A stretch of 41,550 nucleotides of DNA from Bacteroidaceae bacterium (GTDB taxonomy: Bacteria; Bacteroidota; Bacteroidia; Bacteroidales; Bacteroidaceae): contig JAGAQH010000030.1 in NCBI GenBank assembly GCA_017622815.1, forward strand, positions 1 to 41,550. Reading direction: 5' to 3'. The position numbers and the translations under genes are program-made. Below the pieces are notes generated by a model. That model had not been told where the DNA came from. It did not search any database and saw only the letters and a list, made by a program, of their open reading frames with translations. Positions 17,104 to 24,395 of the stretch are shown here, piece after piece (within the stretch, counting starts at the first letter, position 1; each line of letters begins with the position of its first letter).

Positions 17104-17577
17104 ATACAAACAAAGTGAACGAGAATGGATGAAAAGAGAGCAACAAGCCAAGAACCCTCGTAGTTATTGTGCCATTCTAAGAAATAAGCAATACTACCAT
17201 ATTGACCAGGAAACGTCAAAAAGAGTTTTAGTGTCTGAGGAATCAAATCAAAACGGCAAGCCTCCGTACATGTTCGCGTCATCCTCGCATAGCATTCCGG
17301 CAGAGGTGAGGTTCAATTTGGAGAGGTCCTTTATCTTTGAGTATCCAAACCATGTGAACCCATTATGAAGCCATTGACAAAATACCAAAATGCAGATACT
17401 AAACCACCTCCGTTTTTGTCAGGGTTCGGTTTGCATGAGATTTTGCCCCCATTATGAGCCATTAGGTTCCCTTCATGGACGCCTTTGCCTGATGTTCCAT
17501 TCTTCTCCAGTAAATCTTCTGACGACTGGAGGATACACGTTGATGTTGACATGCTCGTTTTCAAGATGCGTTATACA
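17104..17577. other. Gene-poor stretch with degenerate minus-strand coding traces
   Basis: No intact recognisable gene. On the minus strand a frame from 17564 to 17331 reads as a protein-like tail (EDLLEKNGTSGKGVHEG, FVNGFIMGSHGLDTQR). Another frame just upstream gives HVNINVYPPVVRRFTGEEW before a stop. I recognise neither. They lie just downstream of the DpnI locus and look like decayed remains of a third gene of that locus. A 79-codon plus-strand frame (17129-17368) has no supporting features. Confidence 0.4.
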
Positions 17578-17893
17578 TCAGAGTTGGTAAGACAACCACT
17601 TTTTATATTCGTCAATTTGACGTTTATCCAACAAACTCTCAAGAAAGTCAATTTTCTTGCTACTTTTTTTTTAGCATGACTCTCAAGTCATCTGTAACCA
17701 ACTGCTTGCAAATTGTGTCCTGTATATCAAACCCACATTCCAATATCCAAGGACTTTGTTTTATTAAATTATCTCTTGCTTCTATTTCACTTGTACCACA
17801 AGCCCTACCTAAGACCTGGCAATTCTCCACCTCCTTGTCCTCTCTTGGTGGGTATGTCAATCCCTCTGCAGTATAAAAAATATACTCATTCAT
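17578..17893 (-). pseudogene. Small accessory gene of the DpnI locus, apparently frameshifted at an A9 tract
   Basis: As read, a 77-residue protein (MNEYIFYTAEGLTYPP..., stop at 17660-17662). It resembles small proteins that accompany restriction genes (a cysteine-containing ENCQVLGRA segment, then 'NLIKQSPWI'). The stop falls directly after nine adenines on the minus strand (17672-17664). With eight adenines the frame continues as SSKKIDFLESLLDKRQ...YKKWLSYQL to a TGA at 17578-17580, giving about 104 residues of natural-looking protein. So the gene is broken, read by slippage, phase-variable, or the tract is mis-sequenced. It overlaps the DpnI gene by four bases (ATGA). Its position matches dpnD in the pneumococcal DpnI locus, but I cannot confirm homology. 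Confidence 0.6.
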
Positions 17894-18663
17894 AAACCTG
17901 TTTTCTTATAAATTCCGCGTGATGAAAAATCAATGAATCTCTTGTCTCGCAAGAATTGCAGTTGCTGACGTATTTTTGCCTCAATATTATTGTTATCAGG
18001 GTGTTTGACTCTTAGTTCCTCTACGAAAGAATACATTTCTTTCAAGGTAAAGGTGGTGTCCAATCGTTCAATACAGTTCAGTATATCAAACAACCAACCT
18101 CTGCTCTCAATGCTGTTTGTCTGTAATGAGTAGATTTTGTTGTATTCCCGGCAAACAATCTCCGAATCTATAACAACCCTGTTTTTTATGATAGGTATCT
18201 TAGCGAAATCAGGGATTTGGTTTAACAGGATATTGCAGCCTTCCCATCCTGCTCTTCTTGCATTTGAATCCAGAGGTTTACGTTTCTCTATTACTTCGGG
18301 GATAAAAAAACATTTTGGCACAATAATCAGATTGTTTACTTCATAATTATCGTAATGCATAAAAAAGAAACTGGGATTGTCAAGTGAGGTGATGCGTTCT
18401 ATCATTGTATTATACACACCGTCATTCACTTTTGCTGAATACCTGTCCGAAAATTCCCTTTTACTTTTTAATTCATATTGAGATTTACAATGGCGGCATA
18501 CGTAATCTTTTACTGGTGCATTAGGTTCGGCCTTATTGATGGAAACCTCACCGCATATGGGACAATACATATTGCGTGCAAGCCAGTCTTCCGTTAAAAC
18601 TCTGGCTATTTGGGCAGCACTCTTATAGCCCTCTGCCAACGAAATATTGAAACGTAAATCCAT
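17890..18663 (-). CDS. dpnI: DpnI-type restriction endonuclease, cleaves methylated GATC
   Basis: A 257-residue homologue of pneumococcal DpnI (about 254 residues), alike along the whole length: the start DLRFNISLAEGYKS, RVLTEDWLARNMYCPICG, NDGVYNTMIERI, ARRAGWEGCNILL, SRGWLFDILNCIERL and IRQQLQFLRDKRFIDF. The PD-(D/E)xK site is D53, E64, K66 at the same numbers as DpnI. The zinc cysteines are C34, C37, C56 and C59. The C-terminal part is the winged-helix domain that also reads methylated GATC. The enzyme cuts G-m6A-TC, so the host must lack Dam methylation. It starts eight bases after the stop of a truncated dam gene and shares its promoter. Confidence 0.93.
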   Translation of the reverse strand: MDLRFNISLAEGYKSAAQIARVLTEDWLARNMYCPICGEVSINKAEPNAPVKDYVCRHCKSQYELKSKREFSDRYSAKVNDGVYNTMIERITSLDNPSFFFMHYDNYEVNNLIIVPKCFFIPEVIEKRKPLDSNARRAGWEGCNILLNQIPDFAKIPIIKNRVVIDSEIVCREYNKIYSLQTNSIESRGWLFDILNCIERLDTTFTLKEMYSFVEELRVKHPDNNNIEAKIRQQLQFLRDKRFIDFSSRGIYKKTGL

Positions 18664-18671
18664 ATTGCCAG

Positions 18672-18848
18672 TTAGATATTGGGATGCACCTGCAACATAT
18701 GGAAGAGCACTGCTCCTCCACCCACGAAAGGCTCTATGTAGGTAACATTCTCCCTTGTGTCAAAGTCAGCGGGAAGCAGCGCTTCCAGTTGGTCGATGAG
18801 TTGGCCTTTTCCGCCCACCCACTTGACAAAAGGTTTTGCCTTAGCCAT
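18672..18848 (-). pseudogene. N-terminal remnant of a Dam-type DNA adenine methylase
   Basis: Only 58 residues remain: KPFVKWVGGKGQLIDQL (the conserved KPFxKWxGGK start, SAM-binding), then VTYIEPFVGGGAVLFHMLQVHPNI and a TAA stop. D12-class methylases normally continue from here with NDIN-type sequence for another 200 or more residues, including the catalytic DPPY motif, which is absent. The stub keeps a good promoter and its start codon, and the DpnI gene follows eight bases after the stop. A working Dam would make the chromosome a target for DpnI, so the truncation fits selection. The stub probably now serves only as a translated leader. Confidence 0.85.
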
Positions 18849-18873
18849 TGCTTGTATGGTTTTGTTCTGCTTG

Positions 18874-18904
18874 CAAATATACGATTAAGCGAGGGAAGTA
18901 CAAA
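18874..18904 (-). promoter_or_regulatory. Promoter of the dam-remnant/DpnI operon
   Basis: On the minus strand TTTG (18904-18901), a 19-base spacer and TATATTTG (18881-18874). The bases before the -7 box (TCGCTTAATCG) equal the end of the promoter-bearing repeat found at 15.5, 20.7 and 29.7 kb. Confidence 0.7.
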
Positions 18905-19003
18905 GTAGATTATGTGTTTTTTATAGTAGGAGGTAACCTGGAACATAGATCGATTGTCATTTCCCGTTCGTAAAGTTCTCCGTTTTGTTTCTCTTCTTCA
19001 ACG

Positions 19004-19675
19004 TCAAACCTTCCTGATCATCTCCAGATCCTTGGGATAGGTTATCTTGATATTCGTAACCTCGCCCTCCACAATGCGTATGGGCACATCGGGCAGGTAC
19101 CTTCCCACCACACCGCAATCGTCGGTGGGGGCAAAATGCGGGTCCTGCAGACCGAGGTCGAAAGCCTGGCGGAGAACCTTCTGGCGGAAGCCTTGGGGGG
19201 TCTGCATATTCCTGAGTACGGCACGTTGCAAGGTCTCTACAATGCATTCGTTCTCATCCACGCGGACAATGGTGTCCGTACTGGGTACCGCCACTCCCAC
19301 GGCATCGTATCTGGCGAGAGCCTCCACGCATCTGGAAATGATTGCCTCGCTCACCAAGGGGCGCACGGCATCGTGGATAAGAAGCAGGTCCTCGGGATCC
19401 GTACACACCTCCAAAGCCGACAGGGTGCTGTGGTAGCGTTCCTTGCCACCAGGGCGGACGTGCTTCACCTTGGGATAGGCAGAGGCCATCTGACTTACCT
19501 CTTCCACAAAATCCTGACGGGTGATGATTATAATCTCATCCACCAACGGAGAGCGGTGGAATGCCCTGATGCTATGTTCAAGCACCGTGCATCCGTCCAC
19601 TTCCAGAAACTGCTTGGGACGGTCAGCACCGAAACGGCTGCCGCTTCCTCCGGCCAACAGTATGGCTATGTTCAT
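19004..19675 (-). CDS. IspD/TarI-family cytidylyltransferase
   Basis: A 223-residue nucleotidyltransferase. Motifs: LLAGGSGSRFGADRPKQ (CTP-binding loop and the PKQ lysine), IHDAVRPLV, and NMQTPQGF with TDDCGVV near the end, all typical of IspD and its relative TarI. IspD makes CDP-methylerythritol for isoprenoids; TarI makes CDP-ribitol for wall or capsule polymers. The gene sits among polysaccharide genes, directly downstream of a glycosyltransferase (57 bases), and its N terminus looks more TarI-like. I favour a CDP-pentitol role in surface glycans but cannot exclude IspD itself. Confidence 0.8.
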   Translation of the reverse strand: MNIAILLAGGSGSRFGADRPKQFLEVDGCTVLEHSIRAFHRSPLVDEIIIITRQDFVEEVSQMASAYPKVKHVRPGGKERYHSTLSALEVCTDPEDLLLIHDAVRPLVSEAIISRCVEALARYDAVGVAVPSTDTIVRVDENECIVETLQRAVLRNMQTPQGFRQKVLRQAFDLGLQDPHFAPTDDCGVVGRYLPDVPIRIVEGEVTNIKITYPKDLEMIRKV

Positions 19676-19731
19676 GTCTTCTAAACAATTATTCTTCGGA
19701 TAAGACTATTGTAGTTCAAGCAGACAGGCGC

Positions 19732-20598
19732 TCACGCTTCCAGGGCATTGCATGCTTCTACCTTTTTGCGTATCTCCTCTATCTTGTCGGCATACATGGC
19801 ATAAAGCCTCTTGCCGTTTCGTTGCGTCTGCTCCTGGGTGAAAGAACCATTCCACAGGCGCATGCCTCCCACACTGAGCGACTTGAACTTGGCATCGTAC
19901 CATCCAACCTGCAAGCCCTGCAACCATGCGCGGGCACACAGTTCGTAGTCGTCAAACTGGAAGGGTGCGAAACTGAAATCAATGTGATGAAGATGACGGC
20001 AGAACAACTCCTTGTTAAGCCACATTGGGGCACGGTTCACGCTCACCACAAACTGGAACTCCCTGTCGCCGTCTACCTTCTTGCCGCCATGGGCGGTCTG
20101 TCTGTCGTGTTCAAATTCCATATCCAGCCCATCCTTGCCTCCCAAAATGGCCAGGTGTGGATGAGCATCAAAATATCTCAGGGCATTGTCTATCCACGAG
20201 GTGTCATCGAAGTCGTCATCGTCCTGCAACAAGGCGATATACTTGCCGTTGGCAAAGCGTATGGCCTTATCATAAGTGACATTCTCGTAAAGGTCATTGG
20301 CACGCACGAGAAACTCATTTGCTCCGGTCAGAGACTCGGCCAGGGCCTGCGTATGGCTGATGTCCGAACCATCATCAATGATGACAATCTCCAGGCTATC
20401 GCCCCAAGCACGCAGTTTGGGCAGAATGTGCCTTATCTGCAAACTCTTGTTGTGCGATTGCAGCACTATACTTACCAATGGTTCCTTTACATAGCCCTTT
20501 GCCAGCCAGGTGGCATAACTCTTTTTGGCCTGCACTACTCCCGTACGCTTCTGGAAGGAGAGTTTCAACTTCTCGATGAAGAGTCTGATGTCAAACAT
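19732..20598 (-). CDS. Glycosyltransferase, family 2
   Basis: A 288-residue GT-A enzyme. After an N-terminal helix (to about residue 38) comes PLVSIVLQSHNKS, then IVIIDDGSDIS and the metal-binding ALLQDDDDFDD segment. FDDYELCARAWLQGLQVGW near residue 220 is the acceptor/catalytic-base region. It lacks membrane segments, so it works at the inner face of the membrane. It is transcribed from two tandem repeat promoters (20653-20758) into the downstream cytidylyltransferase gene. Sugar specificity is unknown. Confidence 0.88.
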   Translation of the reverse strand: MFDIRLFIEKLKLSFQKRTGVVQAKKSYATWLAKGYVKEPLVSIVLQSHNKSLQIRHILPKLRAWGDSLEIVIIDDGSDISHTQALAESLTGANEFLVRANDLYENVTYDKAIRFANGKYIALLQDDDDFDDTSWIDNALRYFDAHPHLAILGGKDGLDMEFEHDRQTAHGGKKVDGDREFQFVVSVNRAPMWLNKELFCRHLHHIDFSFAPFQFDDYELCARAWLQGLQVGWYDAKFKSLSVGGMRLWNGSFTQEQTQRNGKRLYAMYADKIEEIRKKVEACNALEA

Positions 20599-20652
20599 GT
20601 CTTTAATGTCCTATTCTTGGGTAGATACCTGTCATTTCTCTGTTAGTGTGGT

Positions 20653-20758
20653 CAAAGTTACGATTAAGCAAGCGAAAAAGCAAAGGTATTTTGATTTTTC
20701 CGAGCGTGAGTAACTAAGACGGGAGTCAAAGTTACGATTAAGTGAGTGAAAAAGCAAA
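20653..20758 (-). repeat. Promoter-bearing repeat, tandem pair on the minus strand
   Basis: Two full promoters in tandem: TAACTTTG at 20660-20653 with TTTG at 20684-20681, and TAACTTTG at 20734-20727 with TTTG at 20758-20755, both with 20-base spacers and 74 bases apart. The inter-box sequence is a near copy of that upstream of the flippase. A third, diverging promoter (20764-20795) abuts this array. Confidence 0.8.
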
Positions 20759-20763
20759 ATAAA

Positions 20764-20795
20764 TTTGGCATTTCTCTCGCTAAATCGTATCTTTG
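20764..20795 (+). promoter_or_regulatory. Promoter of the plus-strand glycosyltransferase operon
   Basis: TTTG (20764-20767), 20 bases, TATCTTTG (20788-20795). The spacer (CTCGCTAAATCG) is a variant of the end of the promoter repeat. Start is about 20 bases before the ATG at 20820. Confidence 0.7.
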
Positions 20796-20819
20796 ATACG
20801 CCTTAAGCACGAATAAACC

Positions 20820-21863
20820 ATGAAAGAAGCCTTAGTAGACGTTTCCGTACTCATTCTGTTCTTCAACCGCCCCAACCAGTTGGGGCAAGTCTTCGAACAG
20901 GTAAAGAAAGCACGCCCGACACGACTGTTCCTTTACCAGGACGGTCCCCGAAGCGAGAAGGACATGCCCGGCATACTGGCATGCCGCGAGGTGGTAAGCG
21001 ACATTGACTGGGAGTGCGAGGTGCACACCCTGTACCAGGAGAAGAACTACGGTTGCGACCCGTCGGAATACATATCGCAGAAGTGGGCTTTCTCCATGAG
21101 CGACAAATGCATCGTACTGGAGGATGACGATATACCGAGCCAGAGTTTCTTCCACTTCTGCAAGGAGATGCTGGACCGCTACGAGCACGACACACGCATA
21201 ACCATGATTGCCGGTTTCAACGTGCAGGAGGAGACAACGGACGTGCAGGAGGACTATTTCTTCTCTACCAACCTCAGCATCTGGGGATGGGCTTCATGGC
21301 GAAGGGTCATAGATCAGTGGGATGAGCACTACACCTGGCTGGATGACGAGCAGACGGTGGCACAACTGGAACAGATCGTTCGCGAACGTGGCTACCGCGA
21401 CGACTTCCTGCCCATGTGCCGCAAGCACCGCAGTCAGGGCAAGGCTTTCTATGAAACCATACTATGGTCACACATGCTCTTGGCCAACGGCCTCAGCATA
21501 GTGCCCAAAAGAAACCTCATCAACAATCTCGGAGCCACGGCCGACAGCACACACTTCGGCGGCACGCTGGAGACTTTGCCACGAGGCTACCGCCGCATAT
21601 TCACCATGAAGCGCTACGAAATGGATGCATACATGCCGGTGGGCAAGGCCGCCTCCCCGTTGGTGCACCCAAAGCACATCATTGAACATGTGCCGTACCG
21701 CCAGCGCGTGTACCGCATAATGGGATGGATGAATCCCGGCATCAAAGTGGCACGGAGTTTTGAGGAACTGTTCCTGAACCTACGTTATGGCAACTTCTCA
21801 TATATAGGGCAAGCCATCAGGAACAGAGTGAAGAAATGGATGGGCAGAAAGGAGTACAACTGA
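20820..21863 (+). CDS. GT-A type glycosyltransferase
   Basis: A 347-residue enzyme. DVSVLILFFNRPNQLGQVF at the start, LFLYQDGPR, then the nucleotide-sugar/metal motif CIVLEDDDIPSQSFFHF near residue 100, and NLSIWGWASWRRV. This is the layout of Bacteroidetes transferases related to family 2 and GnT-I-like enzymes, often mislabelled as haemolysin-related proteins. No membrane helix. It is the first gene of a three-gene operon, followed after two bases by a family 4 glycosyltransferase. Confidence 0.85.
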   Translation: MKEALVDVSVLILFFNRPNQLGQVFEQVKKARPTRLFLYQDGPRSEKDMPGILACREVVSDIDWECEVHTLYQEKNYGCDPSEYISQKWAFSMSDKCIVLEDDDIPSQSFFHFCKEMLDRYEHDTRITMIAGFNVQEETTDVQEDYFFSTNLSIWGWASWRRVIDQWDEHYTWLDDEQTVAQLEQIVRERGYRDDFLPMCRKHRSQGKAFYETILWSHMLLANGLSIVPKRNLINNLGATADSTHFGGTLETLPRGYRRIFTMKRYEMDAYMPVGKAASPLVHPKHIIEHVPYRQRVYRIMGWMNPGIKVARSFEELFLNLRYGNFSYIGQAIRNRVKKWMGRKEYN

Positions 21864-21865
21864 CA

Positions 21866-23050
21866 ATGAAGGTCCTGATAATATCCACTACAGAGCGTAC
21901 CGGAGGTGGCGCCATAGCAGCCAGACGCCTGCTGACGGCACTGAACAAAAACGGCATCAAGGCCAAGATGCTGGTGCGCGACAAACAGACAGACGATGTC
22001 AACGTGGCAGCCTACGGGAACACCATCCCCAAGGCGTTGGAACGCCTGCGCCTCATGTGCCTGCTTAGGAAACCTTTCCGGCAGACATGGCAATATGATC
22101 TGGCATCGGACGGAATAGATATCCTTTCCACACCGGAATACCAGGAGGCCGATGCCATTCACCTGCATTGGGTAAACCAGGGCATGCTATCGCTGAAACA
22201 ACTCAGGCAGATGATGTTGTCGGGCAAACGTATCGTCTGGACAATGCACGACGAATGGCCATTCCGTGGCATAAGGCACTACACGGAAGAGGGAAATGCC
22301 ACGAAAGACAAGAGAATCTCAGCTCTGGAAGAGAGGTTGTTCAAGACCAAACAGGAGATATACGGTCTGGGCAATATAAGGTTTGTGGGGTGCAGCCAGT
22401 GGATTACCGACATGGCACAAGAGGCCATGCCACAAGCCAACGTCAGACACATAAACAACTGCATTCCGCACCACATCTTCCATCCCCAAAGCCAGCAGGA
22501 GGCAAGGGAGGTCTTTTCCCTGCCACGCACACAGAAACTGATTCTCTTCACCTGCCAGAAGGTTACCGACAAACGCAAGGGCATGACATATTTGCTGGAA
22601 GCGCTGAAACACCTGAACGAGCCCAAGCCGCATCTGGTGGTCGTGGGCGGGAAAACGGAAGAGATACTGAACTCCGACCTGGGCATGGACACGGACAAAA
22701 TTCATTTCATTCCATACGTGAACGGAGAAAAGGAAATGGCACGCCTGTACTCGGCGGTAGACTGCTTTGTAACTCCCTCCCTACAGGACAACCTTCCCAA
22801 CACCATAGCCGAGGCAATGTCCTGCGGCACTCCATGCGTAGGATTCGATACGGGTGGCATACCGGAAATGATATCTCACATGAAGAACGGTTATGTGGCA
22901 CGATACTGCGATAGCGAAGACCTGGCACGAGGCATAGAGTGCACGCTGCTCCACCCCGAATGGAGAGAAACCGCCCGGCACAGTGCCGCACACGATTACA
23001 GCGAAGACCGCGTAGCCAAAGAATACGCAAAAGCCTATGAAATACATTAG
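21866..23050 (+). CDS. Glycosyltransferase, family 4
   Basis: A 394-residue GT-B enzyme. The start is the ATG at 21866 (MKVLIISTTERTGGGAIAARRLL), with AAGGAG about 12 bases upstream; an earlier in-frame ATG lies inside the previous gene. The donor-binding half has VVVGGKTEEI and the E-x7-E motif in LPNTIAEAMSCGTPCVGFDTGGIPEM. The retaining mechanism is typical of the family. It overlaps the VanZ-like gene by 14 bases. Confidence 0.9.
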   Translation: MKVLIISTTERTGGGAIAARRLLTALNKNGIKAKMLVRDKQTDDVNVAAYGNTIPKALERLRLMCLLRKPFRQTWQYDLASDGIDILSTPEYQEADAIHLHWVNQGMLSLKQLRQMMLSGKRIVWTMHDEWPFRGIRHYTEEGNATKDKRISALEERLFKTKQEIYGLGNIRFVGCSQWITDMAQEAMPQANVRHINNCIPHHIFHPQSQQEAREVFSLPRTQKLILFTCQKVTDKRKGMTYLLEALKHLNEPKPHLVVVGGKTEEILNSDLGMDTDKIHFIPYVNGEKEMARLYSAVDCFVTPSLQDNLPNTIAEAMSCGTPCVGFDTGGIPEMISHMKNGYVARYCDSEDLARGIECTLLHPEWRETARHSAAHDYSEDRVAKEYAKAYEIH

Positions 23051-23471
23051 ACGGCACATATTCACCTTGCTCACGTTCCTGCTCATTGCAGCACTGAGCC
23101 TGATGCCGGCACAGGAGTTCCCGCAAACGGACATCCAGTTTGCCGACAAATGGGCGCATTGGGTAATGTACGGTTTCCTCACTCTGGTGATGGGCATAGA
23201 ATGTGTGCTCAGAGACGAATACCTCAGGAAAAAGGCATCCACACCCGACATCCGGGAGCAAGCACATAAAAGCAAAGGAACCGCCATCTGGCAGTTCCTC
23301 TTTATCGCTATCATAGCCTCCGTTTTCGGTGGTCTCATGGAATTGGGACAGGCCTACCTCACCACAAGCCGCCACGGCGACTGGTTGGACGTGTATGCCA
23401 ATAGTTTTGGGGCACTGTGTGCCCTTGCCCTATTACTCGCCTACCACCTCCTCAGCAGCAAAAGACCTTAA
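23037..23471 (+). CDS. VanZ-like membrane protein
   Basis: A 144-residue protein with four membrane helices (about 8-24, 45-60, 88-104, 125-139). Family residues include DKWAHWVMYGFLTL after helix 1 and ELGQAYLTTSRHGDWLDVYANSFGAL. VanZ-like proteins occur often in polysaccharide loci; their biochemical role is not settled. The start codon lies 14 bases inside the preceding gene in another frame, so it is coupled to it. It faces the minus-strand glycosyltransferase across a shared hairpin. Confidence 0.85.
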   Translation: MKYIRRHIFTLLTFLLIAALSLMPAQEFPQTDIQFADKWAHWVMYGFLTLVMGIECVLRDEYLRKKASTPDIREQAHKSKGTAIWQFLFIAIIASVFGGLMELGQAYLTTSRHGDWLDVYANSFGALCALALLLAYHLLSSKRP

Positions 23472-23483
23472 GGACCTTAAATA

Positions 23484-23500
23484 CCCTAAGGACCTTAGGG
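23484..23500. terminator. Candidate two-way terminator between convergent genes
   Basis: CCCTAAGGACCTTAGGG forms a 6-bp stem (up to 8 bp with a one-base turn) in a run of related AAGGACCTTA/ACCCTAAAACCTTAAAG repeats (23466-23516). It lies between the convergent VanZ-like and glycosyltransferase stops. No T tract, so confidence is modest. Confidence 0.4.
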
Positions 23501-23519
23501 ACCCTAAAACCTTAAAGCC

Positions 23520-24395
23520 TTATCGTTTCACCGCCAGCCTCAGCACAAACCACAAGTGCTGGCTTATTGCCGCCAGGCACCCATAATGACGGCACATGAT
23601 GCGGAAACGTTCAAAGAGTGACTTGCGGTGGTTCTTCGTTGTCATGCCCTCGGCCAGGTAGTCCGTAAGTATCAGGCGTGTGTTGAAGAGGGGCATACGT
23701 TGCTGTTGTGCTTCCTTCATGATGCGTATGCACCAGTCGAAATCGCCACTGAAACGGTAGCGCAGGTTGTAGTGGAACTTGCGTGCCATATCCGTTCGTA
23801 CATAAAAACTCTGGTGGCACACCAGCATGCCGCTGAGGAAACTGCGCCATGAAAGGACTTCGGGTGCCTGCAAACGACGGTGACGAAGGAATTCGCCCTT
23901 ATCACCGACAATATCGGTCTCGCCATAGAGGACAGCCGGCCAAGTCTCCTCATCAAACTCTTTGCCGTGTACCGAGGTCACGCCCTCAACAATCCTTTCC
24001 AACGTATCATCCGAATGGAACTTGTCTCCTGCATTCAGGAAGACCAGATAGTCTCCGTTGGCATTGTCGATAGCCTTGTTCATGGCATCGTACAGACCGT
24101 TGTCCGGTTCACGTATAAACTGGATGTCGTGCGGATGGTCACACACCGAGTTGTCCTCGGCATACTCCTGAATCAGCGCAAGCGTACCGTCGCCACTCAA
24201 TCCGTCGACTATAAGATGCTCTATGTGCGGATAGGTCTGGGACGCAACACTCTGCAACGTGCGTTCCAGAGTCTGCTCGGCATTGTACGTTACGGTAACT
24301 ACAGTAAACTTTGGTTGGTAAGGCTCATCCAAAGTGTTGCTCTGTGTCTTCGTGCTCGACGGAGGCACAGGCGAAGCAGGGTCTACTTCTGGCAT
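23520..24395 (-). CDS. Glycosyltransferase, family 2 (WcaE/WcaA-like)
   Basis: A 291-residue enzyme. A proline/serine-rich N terminus (to about 28) precedes FTVVTVTYNAEQTLERTLQSVASQTYPHIEHLIVDGLSGDGT, then EPDNGLYDAMNKAI and the metal-site segment GDYLVFLNAGDKF. The FSGDFDWCIRIMKE stretch near residue 225 is the usual acceptor-side motif. The order of motifs matches colanic-acid-type WcaE relatives. The gene overlaps the end of the YfhO-like gene by 13 bases, so the two are probably coupled. Confidence 0.88.
   Translation of the reverse strand: MPEVDPASPVPPSSTKTQSNTLDEPYQPKFTVVTVTYNAEQTLERTLQSVASQTYPHIEHLIVDGLSGDGTLALIQEYAEDNSVCDHPHDIQFIREPDNGLYDAMNKAIDNANGDYLVFLNAGDKFHSDDTLERIVEGVTSVHGKEFDEETWPAVLYGETDIVGDKGEFLRHRRLQAPEVLSWRSFLSGMLVCHQSFYVRTDMARKFHYNLRYRFSGDFDWCIRIMKEAQQQRMPLFNTRLILTDYLAEGMTTKNHRKSLFERFRIMCRHYGCLAAISQHLWFVLRLAVKR

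Noticed and set aside
17129-17368. A 79-codon plus-strand gene
   Set aside because: No family resemblance, no promoter, and low-complexity serine-rich sequence; both strands of this area look decayed.
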